From Caulobacter sp. Root1455 (lineage in GTDB: Bacteria > Pseudomonadota > Alphaproteobacteria > Caulobacterales > Caulobacteraceae), in contig NZ_LMFQ01000012.1 of NCBI RefSeq assembly GCF_001426905.1, forward strand, positions 1,187 through 65,186: a stretch of DNA of 64,000 bases, read 5' to 3'. A program made the position numbers and the translations under genes. Each line of letters opens with the position of its first letter. The first letter of the stretch is position 1. Below, one piece after another: positions 8,732 to 18,014 of the stretch. The notes below the pieces were generated by a model. The model saw only the letters and a program-made list of their open reading frames with translations, did not search any database and was not told the origin of the DNA.

Positions 8732-11700
8732 ATGAACAAAGCGATGTTCCTGCGCGGGGCCTCGGTCCTGACGCTCACCTTTTGCGGGGCGGTCGGCGCC
8801 GCCCACGCCCAGACGCGGCCACCGGCCGACCAGGGGCCGACCACGGTGGAAGAAGTCATCGTCACCGGATCGTTCATCCGGGGCACGCCCGAGGACGCCT
8901 CGCTGCCCGTCGACGTGATCGGCGTCGAGGACCTGCAGAAGCAGGGCTCGCCCTCGACGGTGGAAATGCTCAAGGCCTTGCCGGTCTCGAACGGCGTGCT
9001 GGGCGACACCAACCAGTTCGACAGCCGCGCCCAGGGCTCGGAGGGCTCGGGCTCGGTCAACCTGCGCGGCCTCGGCTCGCAGCGCACCCTGGTGCTGATG
9101 AACGGTCGGCGCCTGGCGATCAACCCCCTGGCCGCGGCCGGCGCGGGCATCGTCGACACCAACATCATTCCCACCGCCGCCATCGGCCGGATCGAGGTGC
9201 TGAAGGACGGCGCGGCGGCGACCTACGGTTCGGACGCCATCGCCGGCGTCGTCAACTTCATCACCAAGAAGAACTTCAACGGCCTGGAGGCCGGGGCCGA
9301 CTACCGGTTCATCGACGGCTCGAAGGGCGACTACGGCCTGAACGTCACCTACGGCAAGGTCTGGGACAAGGCCAACATCCTGGCCGCCATCGGCTGGCAG
9401 CATCGCTCGAAGCTCGGCGTGGCCGACCGTGACTGGGCCAACAAGCCGTATCTCGACAACCCCGAGGCGGGCTGGTCGGCGGCGGGCAATCCCTCGACCT
9501 TCATCCCGGCCGCGGCCTCGACCACCGGCTTCCGCGACCCCAGCTGCTCGTCGCTGGGCGGCTTCGCCGGCTTCAGCGGCCTGACCCCGGTCTGCTACTG
9601 GCACTACACGCCGTTCGACAACCTGGTCGAGAAGCAGGACGCCATCCAGGCCTATGGCGAGGTCAACGCCGAGCTGTCGGAAAAGACCAAGTTCCACATG
9701 GAGGCCCTGTACAGCCACACCGACGTTCCCGACTGGAACACCTCGCCGTCCTACGCGGCCCTGGCGGTGCCGACCGCCGAGGTGGCCGCCGCGCCCAGTC
9801 TTACGGGCCGCTACTACGTGCCGGCCAACAACCCGGGCCTGATCGCCTTCATGGCCGCCAACCCGACCATCGTCACCACCAGCCTGGTGACCGGCGCCCA
9901 GACCACCGTGCCCTCGGCGATCCTGGCGGGCGGGGCGATCAACGCCGCCAACCGGCCCTATGGCCTGGGCGGCAATCCCGCCTTCGGTTACGGCCCCTCG
10001 ATCGGCGCGCGCGCCTATGACGCCTACCGGGTGTCGGGCGACCTTTCCGGTGAATTCGACAACGGCGTCGGCTGGGACCTGGCCCTGACCTATTCGCAGG
10101 AGGTCGGCATCCGCACCGGCTACGACACCCTGGTCAACCGGTTCGAACTGGCCCTGCGCGGGCTGGGCGGCCCGCGTTGCGACACCGACGCCGCCACCCC
10201 GGGCATCCAGGGCGTGCCCGGCGTCAACGGCTGCCTGTTCTACAATCCGTTCGCCAACGCCATCCCCGGCAACGCCACCACCGGCGTGGCCAATGCGGGC
10301 TACAACCCGGCCCTGGCCAACAGCGAGGAAGTCACCCGCTGGTTCTTCCAGAAGCTGACCACCAAGCAGGCCTCGCGCCTGTTCGTCGGCGAGGCGATCC
10401 TCAACGGCAAGACCAACATCACCCTGCCGGGCGGCGACGTCGCCTGGGCCGCCGGGGTGCAGTACCGCCGCACCTACTTCAAGTCCGACTACAACGACAT
10501 CTCCAACGCCTTGATCAATCCGTGCGTCAACACGCCCGACTACGGCGTCACCACCTGCACCGGCTCGGTCCGCAACGGCCCGTTCATGTTCCTGGGCGTC
10601 AACACCCCGGCCGACAAGCAGAGCGACGTCATGGCCGGCTTCGGCGAGCTGTCGGTGCCGATCACCGAGGATCTGCAGATGCAGCTGGCCGCCCGCTACG
10701 AGGACTATGGCGGCGCCACCGGCTCGACCTTCAACCCGAAGGTCGCGCTCCGCTGGCAGGCCACCTCGTGGATGGCGCTGCGCGGCTCGGCGGGCTCGAC
10801 CTTCCGCGGTCCGCCCGACCCGCAGCTGGTCACCTCATCGATCACCTCGCTGCAGAGCATCCTGGGCGTGTTCCGCGCCGTCGATATCTACGGCAATCCC
10901 AACCTGCAGCCGGAAGAGGCCAACACCTATAACGCCGGCGTCCTGTTCAGCAGCGGCAACTTCAAGGCCAGCATCGACTACTTCCAGTTCGACTTCGACA
11001 AGCCGATCGTCGCCGAACCGGTGGCGGGGATGGTCAACGCCCTCTATCCGAACGGCGCGACCGGGGCCAACAACTGCGGAAACCCGGCCTACGCCGCCCT
11101 GCAGGCGCGGTTCACCTACACCACCAGCTGCAGCACGATCTCGTCGCTGGCCCGCCTGAAGACCTATTATGTCAACGGACCGTCGATCAAGAATTCGGGC
11201 ATCGACTTCTCGGCCGACTACATCTTCGAGGACGTGGGCGGCGGCGACCTGCGGCTGGGCGCCAACGCCACCTACATCTCCGAATACAAGATCGACGCCC
11301 AGACCGTCGAAGGCGTGGTGGTCACCCCGGCGTTCGACGCGGTGGGCCTGCTGAACTACCAGACCATCGCCGTGCCGGTCCCGCAGTGGAAGGGCGACGT
11401 GTTCGGCGAATGGACCCGGGGACCGCACAACGTCCGCCTGACGGTCCACTATATCGACAGCTACACCGACCAGCGCACCGCGCCGTTCGCGGCCGGGGCC
11501 TACAAGGACTCCTCCGGCGCGCCGGTGCAGGTGGCCAACGGCAAGACGATCGACACCCAGATCCTGACCGACCTAGCCTATCGGGTGTTCCTGCCCTGGG
11601 ACACCACCCTGACGGCGGCGATCACCAACGTCTTCGACCAGGATCCGTCCTACGCCCGTCTGGACCTCGGCTACGATCCGTTCACCGGCGATCCGCTGGG

Positions 11701-11737
11701 CCGCACCTACAAGCTGGGCGTCCGGAAGAAGTTCTAG
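8732..11737 (+). CDS. TonB-dependent outer-membrane receptor
   Basis: The 1001-aa protein starts at ATG 8732 after GGGAGG, has a Sec signal peptide cleaved near AHAQT, a TonB-box-like stretch (VEEVIVTGSFIRG) and a plug domain with LRGLGSQRTLVLMNGRRLA and IGRIEVLKDGAAATYGSDAIAGVVNFITKK. The rest is the 22-strand barrel, ending in the terminal strand LGRTYKLGVRKKF with C-terminal Phe. Such receptors import large or scarce nutrients (siderophores, glycans, peptides) using TonB-ExbBD energy. The GS-FIRG plug form is common in oligomer/peptide-type receptors of this group, but the substrate cannot be named. Its neighbour is a convergent double-TetR regulator. Confidence 0.95.
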   Translation: MNKAMFLRGASVLTLTFCGAVGAAHAQTRPPADQGPTTVEEVIVTGSFIRGTPEDASLPVDVIGVEDLQKQGSPSTVEMLKALPVSNGVLGDTNQFDSRAQGSEGSGSVNLRGLGSQRTLVLMNGRRLAINPLAAAGAGIVDTNIIPTAAIGRIEVLKDGAAATYGSDAIAGVVNFITKKNFNGLEAGADYRFIDGSKGDYGLNVTYGKVWDKANILAAIGWQHRSKLGVADRDWANKPYLDNPEAGWSAAGNPSTFIPAAASTTGFRDPSCSSLGGFAGFSGLTPVCYWHYTPFDNLVEKQDAIQAYGEVNAELSEKTKFHMEALYSHTDVPDWNTSPSYAALAVPTAEVAAAPSLTGRYYVPANNPGLIAFMAANPTIVTTSLVTGAQTTVPSAILAGGAINAANRPYGLGGNPAFGYGPSIGARAYDAYRVSGDLSGEFDNGVGWDLALTYSQEVGIRTGYDTLVNRFELALRGLGGPRCDTDAATPGIQGVPGVNGCLFYNPFANAIPGNATTGVANAGYNPALANSEEVTRWFFQKLTTKQASRLFVGEAILNGKTNITLPGGDVAWAAGVQYRRTYFKSDYNDISNALINPCVNTPDYGVTTCTGSVRNGPFMFLGVNTPADKQSDVMAGFGELSVPITEDLQMQLAARYEDYGGATGSTFNPKVALRWQATSWMALRGSAGSTFRGPPDPQLVTSSITSLQSILGVFRAVDIYGNPNLQPEEANTYNAGVLFSSGNFKASIDYFQFDFDKPIVAEPVAGMVNALYPNGATGANNCGNPAYAALQARFTYTTSCSTISSLARLKTYYVNGPSIKNSGIDFSADYIFEDVGGGDLRLGANATYISEYKIDAQTVEGVVVTPAFDAVGLLNYQTIAVPVPQWKGDVFGEWTRGPHNVRLTVHYIDSYTDQRTAPFAAGAYKDSSGAPVQVANGKTIDTQILTDLAYRVFLPWDTTLTAAITNVFDQDPSYARLDLGYDPFTGDPLGRTYKLGVRKKF

Positions 11738-11746
11738 GATGAGGAC

Positions 11747-11814
11747 GGGGACACACACTCACGCCACGGGCGGCGTCCAGCTGGATGCAGAACTTGGAAT
11801 GAGTGTGTGTCCCC
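11747..11814. repeat. GGGGACA…TGTCCCC hairpin (large form)
   Basis: A perfect 15-bp stem, GGGGACACACACTCA (11747-11761) and TGAGTGTGTGTCCCC (11800-11814), encloses 38 bases. It lies between the convergent TonB receptor and tetR genes and may end both transcripts. Smaller relatives occur at 21907-21932 and 38500-38533. Confidence 0.65.
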
Positions 11815-11830
11815 AACTCTTGGAGCCGGC

Positions 11831-13069
11831 CTACCTCGAAAACAACCCCGTCAGCAGCGGCCGGGCGAACAGCCGGGCGGCTTCCTCGCGCTCCAGTCCG
11901 GGGACCCAGATCCCCAGCGAGGCGGCGGCGTTGAGCATCGAATTGATCATGTGGGCCGCGATCATCGGGTCCACGGCCCGGACCGAGCCCTCGGCCACGC
12001 CGTCGGAGATGATCGCCGCGAAGCGTTCGGAGCCTCGGTTGTAGCCCTGGGTCATTTCGGTGCGGATCTCGATCGGCAGGGCGCCCATCGACGAGGCGCG
12101 CAGAAGCGGACCGTGCTCCGACAGCTGGTAGGCGACCAGGGCCGCCGTCGCCGACGACAGCTGCTCCCAGCTGTCCTCGGCCAGGTCGCGGGCGTCGACC
12201 TGGGCCTTGCGGGTGACGGCGAAGGTGCGCTCGAAGCACTCGACCACCAGGGCGTCCTTGTCCTCGTGGTGGTGATAGAACGAGCCCTTGGTGACGTTCA
12301 GTTGGGCCGAGATGTCCTCGACCGAGGCACCGCGATAGCCGCGCTGGTTGATCAGCCGGGTGGCGGCGACCAGGAAGGTCTCGCGCCATTCCTGGCCCTC
12401 GGGCGCCTCCGGCGTCGGATCGGGCAGGACCAGCGGCTTCCAGGCGTTGTCTCCCGCGCCTTTCGGCGCCAAGCCGTTGACCAGGATGTCGTACATCTTG
12501 TCGCGCACCCGGCCGTAGTCGTCGACGTCGTAGCGCCGCAGCCACGAGCCCGACCAGAACACCTGCTCGAGCAGCAGGTGGGTGCGGGCGTTGCGGTCGC
12601 GCTTGTCCAGGTGATCGAACTCGGGGCCTTCGAAGAAGCCGCGCACCCGGCGGAACAGGTCGTTGAACGCGCCCTGCACCGAGCCGCGCAGGGGCTCCTT
12701 CAGGGCCCGCATCTCGGTGAAGCTGGTCAGAGGCGCGGCCTCGCCCAGGCGCACCCGGCGGTTCAGGTCGAGATAGAGGTCCAGGAAGGCCAGCAGGCGC
12801 GTGGGCGCGTCCGGCGCCTTGGCCGCCTCGCCGACCAGGGCGCCGAAACGCTCCAGGCCGCGCATGAAGCAGGCGGCCGCCAGGTCGTCCTTCTTGCGAT
12901 AATAGTAGGTGACGCTGGTGGTGATCAGGCCGACCTTGGCGGCGACATCGGCCAGGGTCATGCCCTTGACGCCCTGGCGGTTCAGGATGGCGGTCGCGGC
13001 GGCGAGGATCGCTTCCTTCTTCTTCGCGTACCGCTCGGTGGCGGGGCTCGCGATCCGGCCGTCGTCCAT
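11831..13069 (-). CDS. Double TetR-family transcriptional regulator (two HTH units in one chain)
   Basis: The 412-aa protein is twice the usual TetR length. One HTH lies at about residues 18-62 (EAILAAATAILNRQGVKGMTLADVAAKVG…VTYYYRKKDDL) and a second at about 228-272 (FLVAATRLINQRGYRGASVEDISAQLN…GSFYHHHEDKDAL), each followed by a helical ligand/dimer region. The two halves are diverged, so this is an old fusion and not a recent duplication. A single chain could act as a pseudo-dimer with two different ligand pockets. A TTGGACC-CGTT-GGTCCAA palindrome lies 38 bases upstream. It is divergent from a serine hydrolase gene and convergent with the TonB receptor; either could be a target. Confidence 0.9.
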   Translation of the reverse strand: MDDGRIASPATERYAKKKEAILAAATAILNRQGVKGMTLADVAAKVGLITTSVTYYYRKKDDLAAACFMRGLERFGALVGEAAKAPDAPTRLLAFLDLYLDLNRRVRLGEAAPLTSFTEMRALKEPLRGSVQGAFNDLFRRVRGFFEGPEFDHLDKRDRNARTHLLLEQVFWSGSWLRRYDVDDYGRVRDKMYDILVNGLAPKGAGDNAWKPLVLPDPTPEAPEGQEWRETFLVAATRLINQRGYRGASVEDISAQLNVTKGSFYHHHEDKDALVVECFERTFAVTRKAQVDARDLAEDSWEQLSSATAALVAYQLSEHGPLLRASSMGALPIEIRTEMTQGYNRGSERFAAIISDGVAEGSVRAVDPMIAAHMINSMLNAAASLGIWVPGLEREEAARLFARPLLTGLFSR

Positions 13070-13106
13070 GTGTCGCCCCCTCGCTCGCGGCCGAAGCCCG
13101 CGTCCC

Positions 13107-13124
13107 TTGGACCCGTTGGTCCAA
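13107..13124. promoter_or_regulatory. Candidate TetR operator (18-bp palindrome)
   Basis: TTGGACC (13107-13113) and GGTCCAA (13118-13124) are perfect arms around CGTT. The site lies 38 bases upstream of the double-tetR start, in the 348-base gap it shares with the divergent hydrolase gene, which is where an autoregulatory operator is expected. The rest of that gap shows no gene. Confidence 0.55.
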
Positions 13125-13417
13125 TTTAGGAAGCCCTGTCTTCACAGCAAGGCGCGCGGCTCGTTTCGCATCGCTTTCGTGAGCCCGGAATCTTGCGGCC
13201 GTGTTGCGCGATTGAAGCGGCGGCGTGGTTCGAAGGCCGGGGACGCGCGAACGGCCCGTCGCGCGAGGACTTGCCCATCCCCGCTCCCTAGTTTTCAATC
13301 GATATGCGCATGACGGGGCGAGGGCGGGTTTCGACGCGCCGCCTCTTCGATCGCGCCAAGAACAGTAGGCCCGCCCCTGTGATCCTTCAGGCGGCCGGCC
13401 GCAGGAGGGATATCGTC

Positions 13418-14644
13418 TTGAGCACGCCTGAAGCCGTGGGTTTGTCATCGGATCGACTGAAGCGCATCGACGCCTTCATCCAGGAGCGCTACATCGCGCC
13501 CGGAAAGCTGCCCTGCGCCTTGGTGCAGGTCTGGCGTCGCGGCCAGTTGGCCCACACGACGATCCTGGGCTCGGCGGACAAGGAGCGCGGGCGGCCGCTG
13601 AAGGCCGACAGCCTGTTCCGCATCTATTCGATGACCAAGCCGATCACCTCGATCGCCTTCATGATGCTGGTCGAGGAGGGCAAGGTCGCGCTGGACGATC
13701 CGGTGCACCGGTTCATCCCGTCGTGGAAGAAACTCGGCGTGTTCCAGGCCGGGGTGACGGGCGCCTTCATGACCACGCCGGTCGATCAGCCGATGCGGAT
13801 CATCGACCTGCTGCGCCACACCTCCGGCCTGACCTACGGCTTCCAGCAGCGCTCCAACGTCGACGCCGCCTATCGCAAGTTGAAGCTGGACGGGGTCGAC
13901 AGCGAGGGCGGTCTCGAAGCGTTCGTCGAGACCCTGGGGAGCGTGCCGCTGGAGTTCTCGCCGGGCGAGGCCTGGAACTATTCGGTGGCCACCGACGTGC
14001 TGGGCTACCTGGTCGAGGCGATCTCCGGCCAGCCGTTCGACGCGTTCCTGAAGGAACGGATCTTCGATCCGCTGAAGATGGTCGACACCGGCTTCTTCGT
14101 GCCCGACGACCAGCGCGATCGCTTCACCGCCTGCTACACCCTGAACCCCAAGGGCGAGGTGGTGCTGCAGGACGATCCGACCACCAGCCGCTACCTGTCC
14201 GAGCCGGCGGTGAAGTCGGGCGGCGGCGGCCTGGTCTCGACAGCCGACGACTACATGCGGTTCTGCCGCATGCTGCTGAACGGCGGCGAGCTGGACGGCG
14301 CGCGGATCGTCAGCCCCAAGACCCTCAAGCTGATGACCATGAACCACCTGCCGGGCGGCAAGGAGCTGACCCAGATGTCGCAGTCGCTGTTCAGCGAGGC
14401 GGTGTTCGAAGGCCTGGGCTTCGGCCTCGGCTTCGCCATGACCATCGACCAGGCCCGGACCAAGAACCTGGGCTCGCTGGGCGAGTACTTCTGGGGCGGC
14501 ATGGCCTCGACGGCGTTCTGGATCGATCCGGTCGAGGATCTGGCGGTGGTGTTCATGACCCAGCTGATCCCGTCCTCGGCCTATCCGATCCGCCGCGAAT
14601 TGCGGACGCTGGTCTATGCGGCGCTGACGGAGAGTAACGCCTAG
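13418..14644 (+). CDS. CubicO-type serine hydrolase (class C beta-lactamase/esterase fold)
   Basis: TTG 13418 follows AGGAGG (13403-13408) by nine bases, so this start is preferred to longer readings. The 408-aa protein has the family nucleophile motif SxxK (Ser71-Met-Thr-Lys74 in RIYSMTKPI) and the YxN-like catalytic tyrosine as Tyr188-Ser-Val (WNYSVATDVLGYLVEAISG). GGGLVSTADDYMRFCRMLLNGG is also typical. No signal peptide is present with this start, which suggests a cytoplasmic esterase. Members hydrolyse esters or D-amino-acid amides; few are true beta-lactamases. It is divergent from the double TetR gene and overlaps the next gene tail to tail by four bases. Confidence 0.88.
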   Translation: MSTPEAVGLSSDRLKRIDAFIQERYIAPGKLPCALVQVWRRGQLAHTTILGSADKERGRPLKADSLFRIYSMTKPITSIAFMMLVEEGKVALDDPVHRFIPSWKKLGVFQAGVTGAFMTTPVDQPMRIIDLLRHTSGLTYGFQQRSNVDAAYRKLKLDGVDSEGGLEAFVETLGSVPLEFSPGEAWNYSVATDVLGYLVEAISGQPFDAFLKERIFDPLKMVDTGFFVPDDQRDRFTACYTLNPKGEVVLQDDPTTSRYLSEPAVKSGGGGLVSTADDYMRFCRMLLNGGELDGARIVSPKTLKLMTMNHLPGGKELTQMSQSLFSEAVFEGLGFGLGFAMTIDQARTKNLGSLGEYFWGGMASTAFWIDPVEDLAVVFMTQLIPSSAYPIRRELRTLVYAALTESNA

Positions 14645-15294
14645 CCCCTAGGTGGCGGCACGTTGGAAATGATCACAGGCGGCCCGCAGGGCTTGAGATC
14701 GGCCAGGGCAGCCCGGCGCGTGGACGCAAACAGCGCATCGACCATCGCCTGCGGTGGGTAGCGCAGTGTTCCCGACCCCAGTTCATGGCCGTCGAGGTCC
14801 AGCCGTTTGAGCGCGATGTTCACGCCAGCGGGCAGGGCGGTCAGCCGGTCCGGATGGATAGGATAGCGTGGGCCGCGAGCGATCCGGTGGTCCACGGACC
14901 CTCGGATCTTGGCCGGGTCGCCCCAGTCTCGCTGGGGTTCGCCGGAATATTCCGACACGGTCCAAGGGCCGCCATCGAAGCTCCAGGCGATGTTTTCGCG
15001 AACCGCCGCCTTGGGGTCGGGCAGCGGCATGTAGGCGGTGAAGAAGAGGCCCACGGGCGATCCGAGGACGTCGCCGACGGGCTCGTAATGGGTCCCGGCG
15101 GCGAAGGTCTTGTCAGCGCTGGCGACGTCGAGATGGACATAGGTCACTTGCGGAGGGGCGGCGCCAAACTGCCTGACGGTCACGAACATCTCGGCCGCGC
15201 CAGAGGTTATCCGGCCCCCGCCGCACCTGTCTTCGGCCAGCGCGCCTAACGGCAGGCTCAGCGCCGCCAGAACGGCGATCCATCCCAATTTCAT
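14641..15294 (-). CDS. Exported protein of unknown function
   Basis: ATG 15294 follows a GAGGGGG ribosome site. The 217-aa product has a Sec signal (MKLGWIAVLAALSLPLGALA, cleaved before EDRC) and no further membrane segment, so it is likely periplasmic. It holds a pair of cysteines (DRCGGG near the N-terminus and LKPCGPP near the C-terminus) that could form a disulphide. The stop overlaps the hydrolase stop by four bases on the other strand. I recognise no family. Confidence 0.75.
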   Translation of the reverse strand: MKLGWIAVLAALSLPLGALAEDRCGGGRITSGAAEMFVTVRQFGAAPPQVTYVHLDVASADKTFAAGTHYEPVGDVLGSPVGLFFTAYMPLPDPKAAVRENIAWSFDGGPWTVSEYSGEPQRDWGDPAKIRGSVDHRIARGPRYPIHPDRLTALPAGVNIALKRLDLDGHELGSGTLRYPPQAMVDALFASTRRAALADLKPCGPPVIISNVPPPRG

Positions 15295-15378
15295 GTCATC
15301 GGTCCCCCTCGAACGATCGAGGGGTAGCTTAACCGCGGCATATGCAAAATCGAAACGTCGCTCCAGCCACAAGAAAGC

Positions 15379-15402
15379 GGCGCGGGACGGGGGTCCCGCG
15401 CC
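15379..15402 (-). terminator. Strong GC hairpin in a gene-free gap
   Basis: GGCGCGGGAC (15379-15388) and GTCCCGCGCC (15393-15402) form a perfect 10-bp stem with a four-base loop. On the minus strand it is followed by GCTTTCTT, so it looks like a leftward terminator, although no leftward gene lies to its right. The whole gap 15295-15784 (490 bases) otherwise shows only the promoter region of the next gene. Confidence 0.4.
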
Positions 15403-15732
15403 GAGTGCGCTTCACCTAAGTCGACACGCCGAAACGGCGCGCCACGTGCGCGCGAGACGGCCGGCTTCGAAGATGTGGGACGTGTGCAAGTCGCGCCCCC
15501 GACACCGGCCCCTTACGCGTACGCCCTCGACAGTCGAAGCCCGCATCGGCGTATCCGCGAGGTTCGCGGGCGCTTGGCTCGGCGGCTCCCCCCGCCCCGC
15601 ACGGATCGGCTCCGGCTGAAATTCTCATTTTCGAATTTCGAGTACGAATGGAGCGGCGTCAATGGCAGGCGCCTAATTTCCCGGCGCCCCTACGGACCTC
15701 TGGACTTCGGCGACAGGTCGTGCAGGGTTCGC

Positions 15733-15746
15733 TTCAAACAACCGTT
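15733..15746. promoter_or_regulatory. Candidate operator TTCAAACAACCGTT upstream of the beta-oxidation gene
   Basis: The site lies 38 bases upstream of the ATG at 15785. It matches the first 14 bases of the dyad TTCAAACGATCGTTTTGAA at 53091-53109 in 12 positions, which suggests a shared TetR-type acyl-CoA regulator. This is inferred from similarity only. Confidence 0.35.
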
Positions 15747-15784
15747 CAAAAGAACGCAACCACAGACTTGAGGGTGGAAAAGCC

Positions 15785-17863
15785 ATGGCCGCGATCAACA
15801 ACGTCACGGATCTGACCGTCGAAGGCGACATCGGGGTGGTGACGCTCAACTCGCCGCCGGTCAACGCGCTGTCGGCCGCCGTGCGCGAGGGGCTGTCCAA
15901 GGCCTTCGACGCCGCCATCGCCGACCCGGCGGTCAAGGCCATCGTGCTGATCTGCGAGGGCAAGACCTTCATCGCCGGCGCCGACATCACCGAGTTCGGC
16001 AAGGCCATGACCGGCCCGTCGCTGCAGGAGGTGCAGAACACCATCGAGAACTCGCCCAAGCCGGTGGTCGCCGCGATCCACGGCACGGTGCTGGGCGGCG
16101 GGCTGGAGGTGGCGCTGGTGGCGCACTACCGCGTGGCGGTGCCCTCGGCCAAGGCGGGTCTGCCGGAAGTGAACATCGGCCTGCTGCCGGGGGCCGGCGG
16201 CACCCAGCGCTTGCCGCGCGTCGTCGGCGTCGAGAAGGCGCTGGAGATGGTCACCACCGGCCAGCACGTGCCGGCCAAAGCCGCTCTGGCGATGGGCCTG
16301 TTCGACTCCATCGTCGAGGAGGGCGCCCTGCGCGACGGGGCCATCGCCTTCGCCCGCGTGGTCCTGGCCGAGGACAAGCCGCTGACCCGCATCCGCGACC
16401 AGAACGCCAAGGTCGAGGCCGCGCGCGGCAAGCCCGAGATCTTCAGCGAGTACCGCAAGGCCAACGCCCGCAAGTTCCGCGGCTTCCTGGCGCCGGAGAA
16501 CAACATCAAGTGCATCGAGGCGGCGGTGAACCTGCCCTTCGACGAAGGCCTGAAGGAAGAGCGCCGGCTGTTCATGGAGCTGATGACCGGCAGCCAGTCG
16601 GCCGCCCAGCGCTATGTGTTCTTCGCCGAACGCCAGGCCGCCAAGATCCCGGACGTGCCGGACGACACCCCGATCATCCCGATCAAGAAGGTGGGCGTGA
16701 TCGGGGCCGGCACCATGGGCGGCGGCATCTCGATGAACTTCCTCAACGCCGGCATTCCGGTGACGATCATCGAGGCCAAGCAGGAGAACCTCGACCGCGG
16801 CGTCGGGGTGATCCGCAAGAACTACGAGAACACCGCCAAGAAGGGCCGCCTGACCCAGGACGACGTCGAAAAGCGCATGGGCCTGCTGACGCCCTCGATG
16901 AACCTGGAAGACCTGGCCGACTGCGACCTGATCATCGAGGCCGTATTCGAGCTGATGGAGATCAAGAAGGAAGTGTTCGGCAAGCTGGACAAGATCGCCA
17001 AGCCCGGCGCGATCCTGGCCTCCAACACCTCCTACCTCGACATCGACGTGATCGCCGCTTCGACCTCGCGGCCCGAGAGCGTGATCGGCCTGCACTTCTT
17101 CTCGCCGGCCAATGTCATGAAGCTGCTGGAGATCGTGCGCGGGGCCAAGACCGACAAGTCGGTGATCGCCACCTCGATGCAGATCGGCAAGAAGATCGGC
17201 AAGGTCGCGGTGCTGGTCGGCAACTGCCACGGCTTCGTGGGCAACCGCATGCTGGCCCAGCGCCAGCGCGAGGCCCAGAAGCTGATCCTGGAAGGCGCCA
17301 TGCCCTGGGACGTCGATCGCGTGCTCTACGACTTCGGCCTGCCGATGGGCCCGTTCGCCATGAGCGACCTGGCCGGCCTCGACATCGGCTGGGACCCGGC
17401 CAAGACCTCGTCGTCCACCGTGCGTGAAGTGCTGTGCGAGATGGATCGTCGCGGCCAGAAGAACGGCAAGGGCTTCTACGACTACGACGAGAACCGCGTC
17501 GCCAAGCCCTCGAAGGACGTCGAGCAGGTGATCCTCGACTTCGCCGAGAAGCGCCAGATCCAGCGCCGCGCGATCAGCGACCAGGAGATCCTGGAGCGCT
17601 GCCTGTATCCGATGGTCAACGAGGGGGCCAAGATCCTGGAAGAGGGCAAGGCCATCCGGGCGTCCGACATCGATACGGTCTGGATCAACGGCTACGGCTG
17701 GCCGGTCTACACCGGCGGCCCGATGTTCTGGGGCGAGCTGACCGGGCTGGATAAGATCCTGGCCAAGATGAAGGAATTCCAGGCCAGCCTCGGCGACGAC
17801 TTCAAGCCGTCGGCCCTGCTGGAACGGCTGGTCGCCGAGGGCAAGGGGTTCAAGGACGCCTGA
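15785..17863 (+). CDS. Bifunctional enoyl-CoA hydratase / 3-hydroxyacyl-CoA dehydrogenase (FadB/FadJ type)
   Basis: The 692-aa protein is the fatty-acid oxidation multifunctional enzyme. The N-terminal crotonase domain (about 10-200) has the oxyanion motif [10 protein letters not shown] and both catalytic glutamates (GGGLEVAL and [20 protein letters not shown]). The NAD-binding domain starts near residue 300 ([12 protein letters not shown]) and has the catalytic His in [17 protein letters not shown], followed by the C-terminal domain [12 protein letters not shown]. It hydrates enoyl-CoA and oxidises the product to 3-ketoacyl-CoA in the cytoplasm. No thiolase gene is adjacent, but an acyl-CoA ligase follows. 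It starts with ATG after GAGGGTGGA. Confidence 0.93.
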   Translation: MAAINNVTDLTVEGDIGVVTLNSPPVNALSAAVREGLSKAFDAAIADPAVKAIVLICEGKTFIAGADITEFGKAMTGPSLQEVQNTIENSPKPVVAAIHGTVLGGGLEVALVAHYRVAVPSAKAGLPEVNIGLLPGAGGTQRLPRVVGVEKALEMVTTGQHVPAKAALAMGLFDSIVEEGALRDGAIAFARVVLAEDKPLTRIRDQNAKVEAARGKPEIFSEYRKANARKFRGFLAPENNIKCIEAAVNLPFDEGLKEERRLFMELMTGSQSAAQRYVFFAERQAAKIPDVPDDTPIIPIKKVGVIGAGTMGGGISMNFLNAGIPVTIIEAKQENLDRGVGVIRKNYENTAKKGRLTQDDVEKRMGLLTPSMNLEDLADCDLIIEAVFELMEIKKEVFGKLDKIAKPGAILASNTSYLDIDVIAASTSRPESVIGLHFFSPANVMKLLEIVRGAKTDKSVIATSMQIGKKIGKVAVLVGNCHGFVGNRMLAQRQREAQKLILEGAMPWDVDRVLYDFGLPMGPFAMSDLAGLDIGWDPAKTSSSTVREVLCEMDRRGQKNGKGFYDYDENRVAKPSKDVEQVILDFAEKRQIQRRAISDQEILERCLYPMVNEGAKILEEGKAIRASDIDTVWINGYGWPVYTGGPMFWGELTGLDKILAKMKEFQASLGDDFKPSALLERLVAEGKGFKDA

Positions 17864-17883
17864 ACGCGTCCAGAGCTTTTCCC

Positions 17884-17985
17884 GTTGTCATCCCGGGCGA
17901 AGCGCAGCGAAGACCCGGGACCCAGGGGCCGTGCGCACCGCCCCTGGGTCCCGGACAGCCTCTGCGAGGCTTCCGGGATGACAAC
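17884..17985. repeat. GTCATCCCGG intergenic repeat (full form)
   Basis: GTTGTCATCCCGG at 17884 pairs with CCGGGATGACAAC ending at 17985. Inside is a second long stem, CCGGGACCCAGGGGC with GCCCCTGGGTCCCGG. This dispersed palindromic family is common in alphaproteobacterial gaps. Related copies here are at 22381-22413, 29099-29133, 33750-33862 and 51577-51608. Confidence 0.75.
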
Positions 17986-18014
17986 TGTTTTTGCGTGATG
18001 CGGATGTGCTCGCC

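Noticed and set aside
13418-14644. Calling the CubicO protein a beta-lactamase resistance gene
   Set aside because: SxxK and Tyr are shared by esterases and peptidases of this family; there is no signal peptide and no KTG-type evidence of lactamase function.
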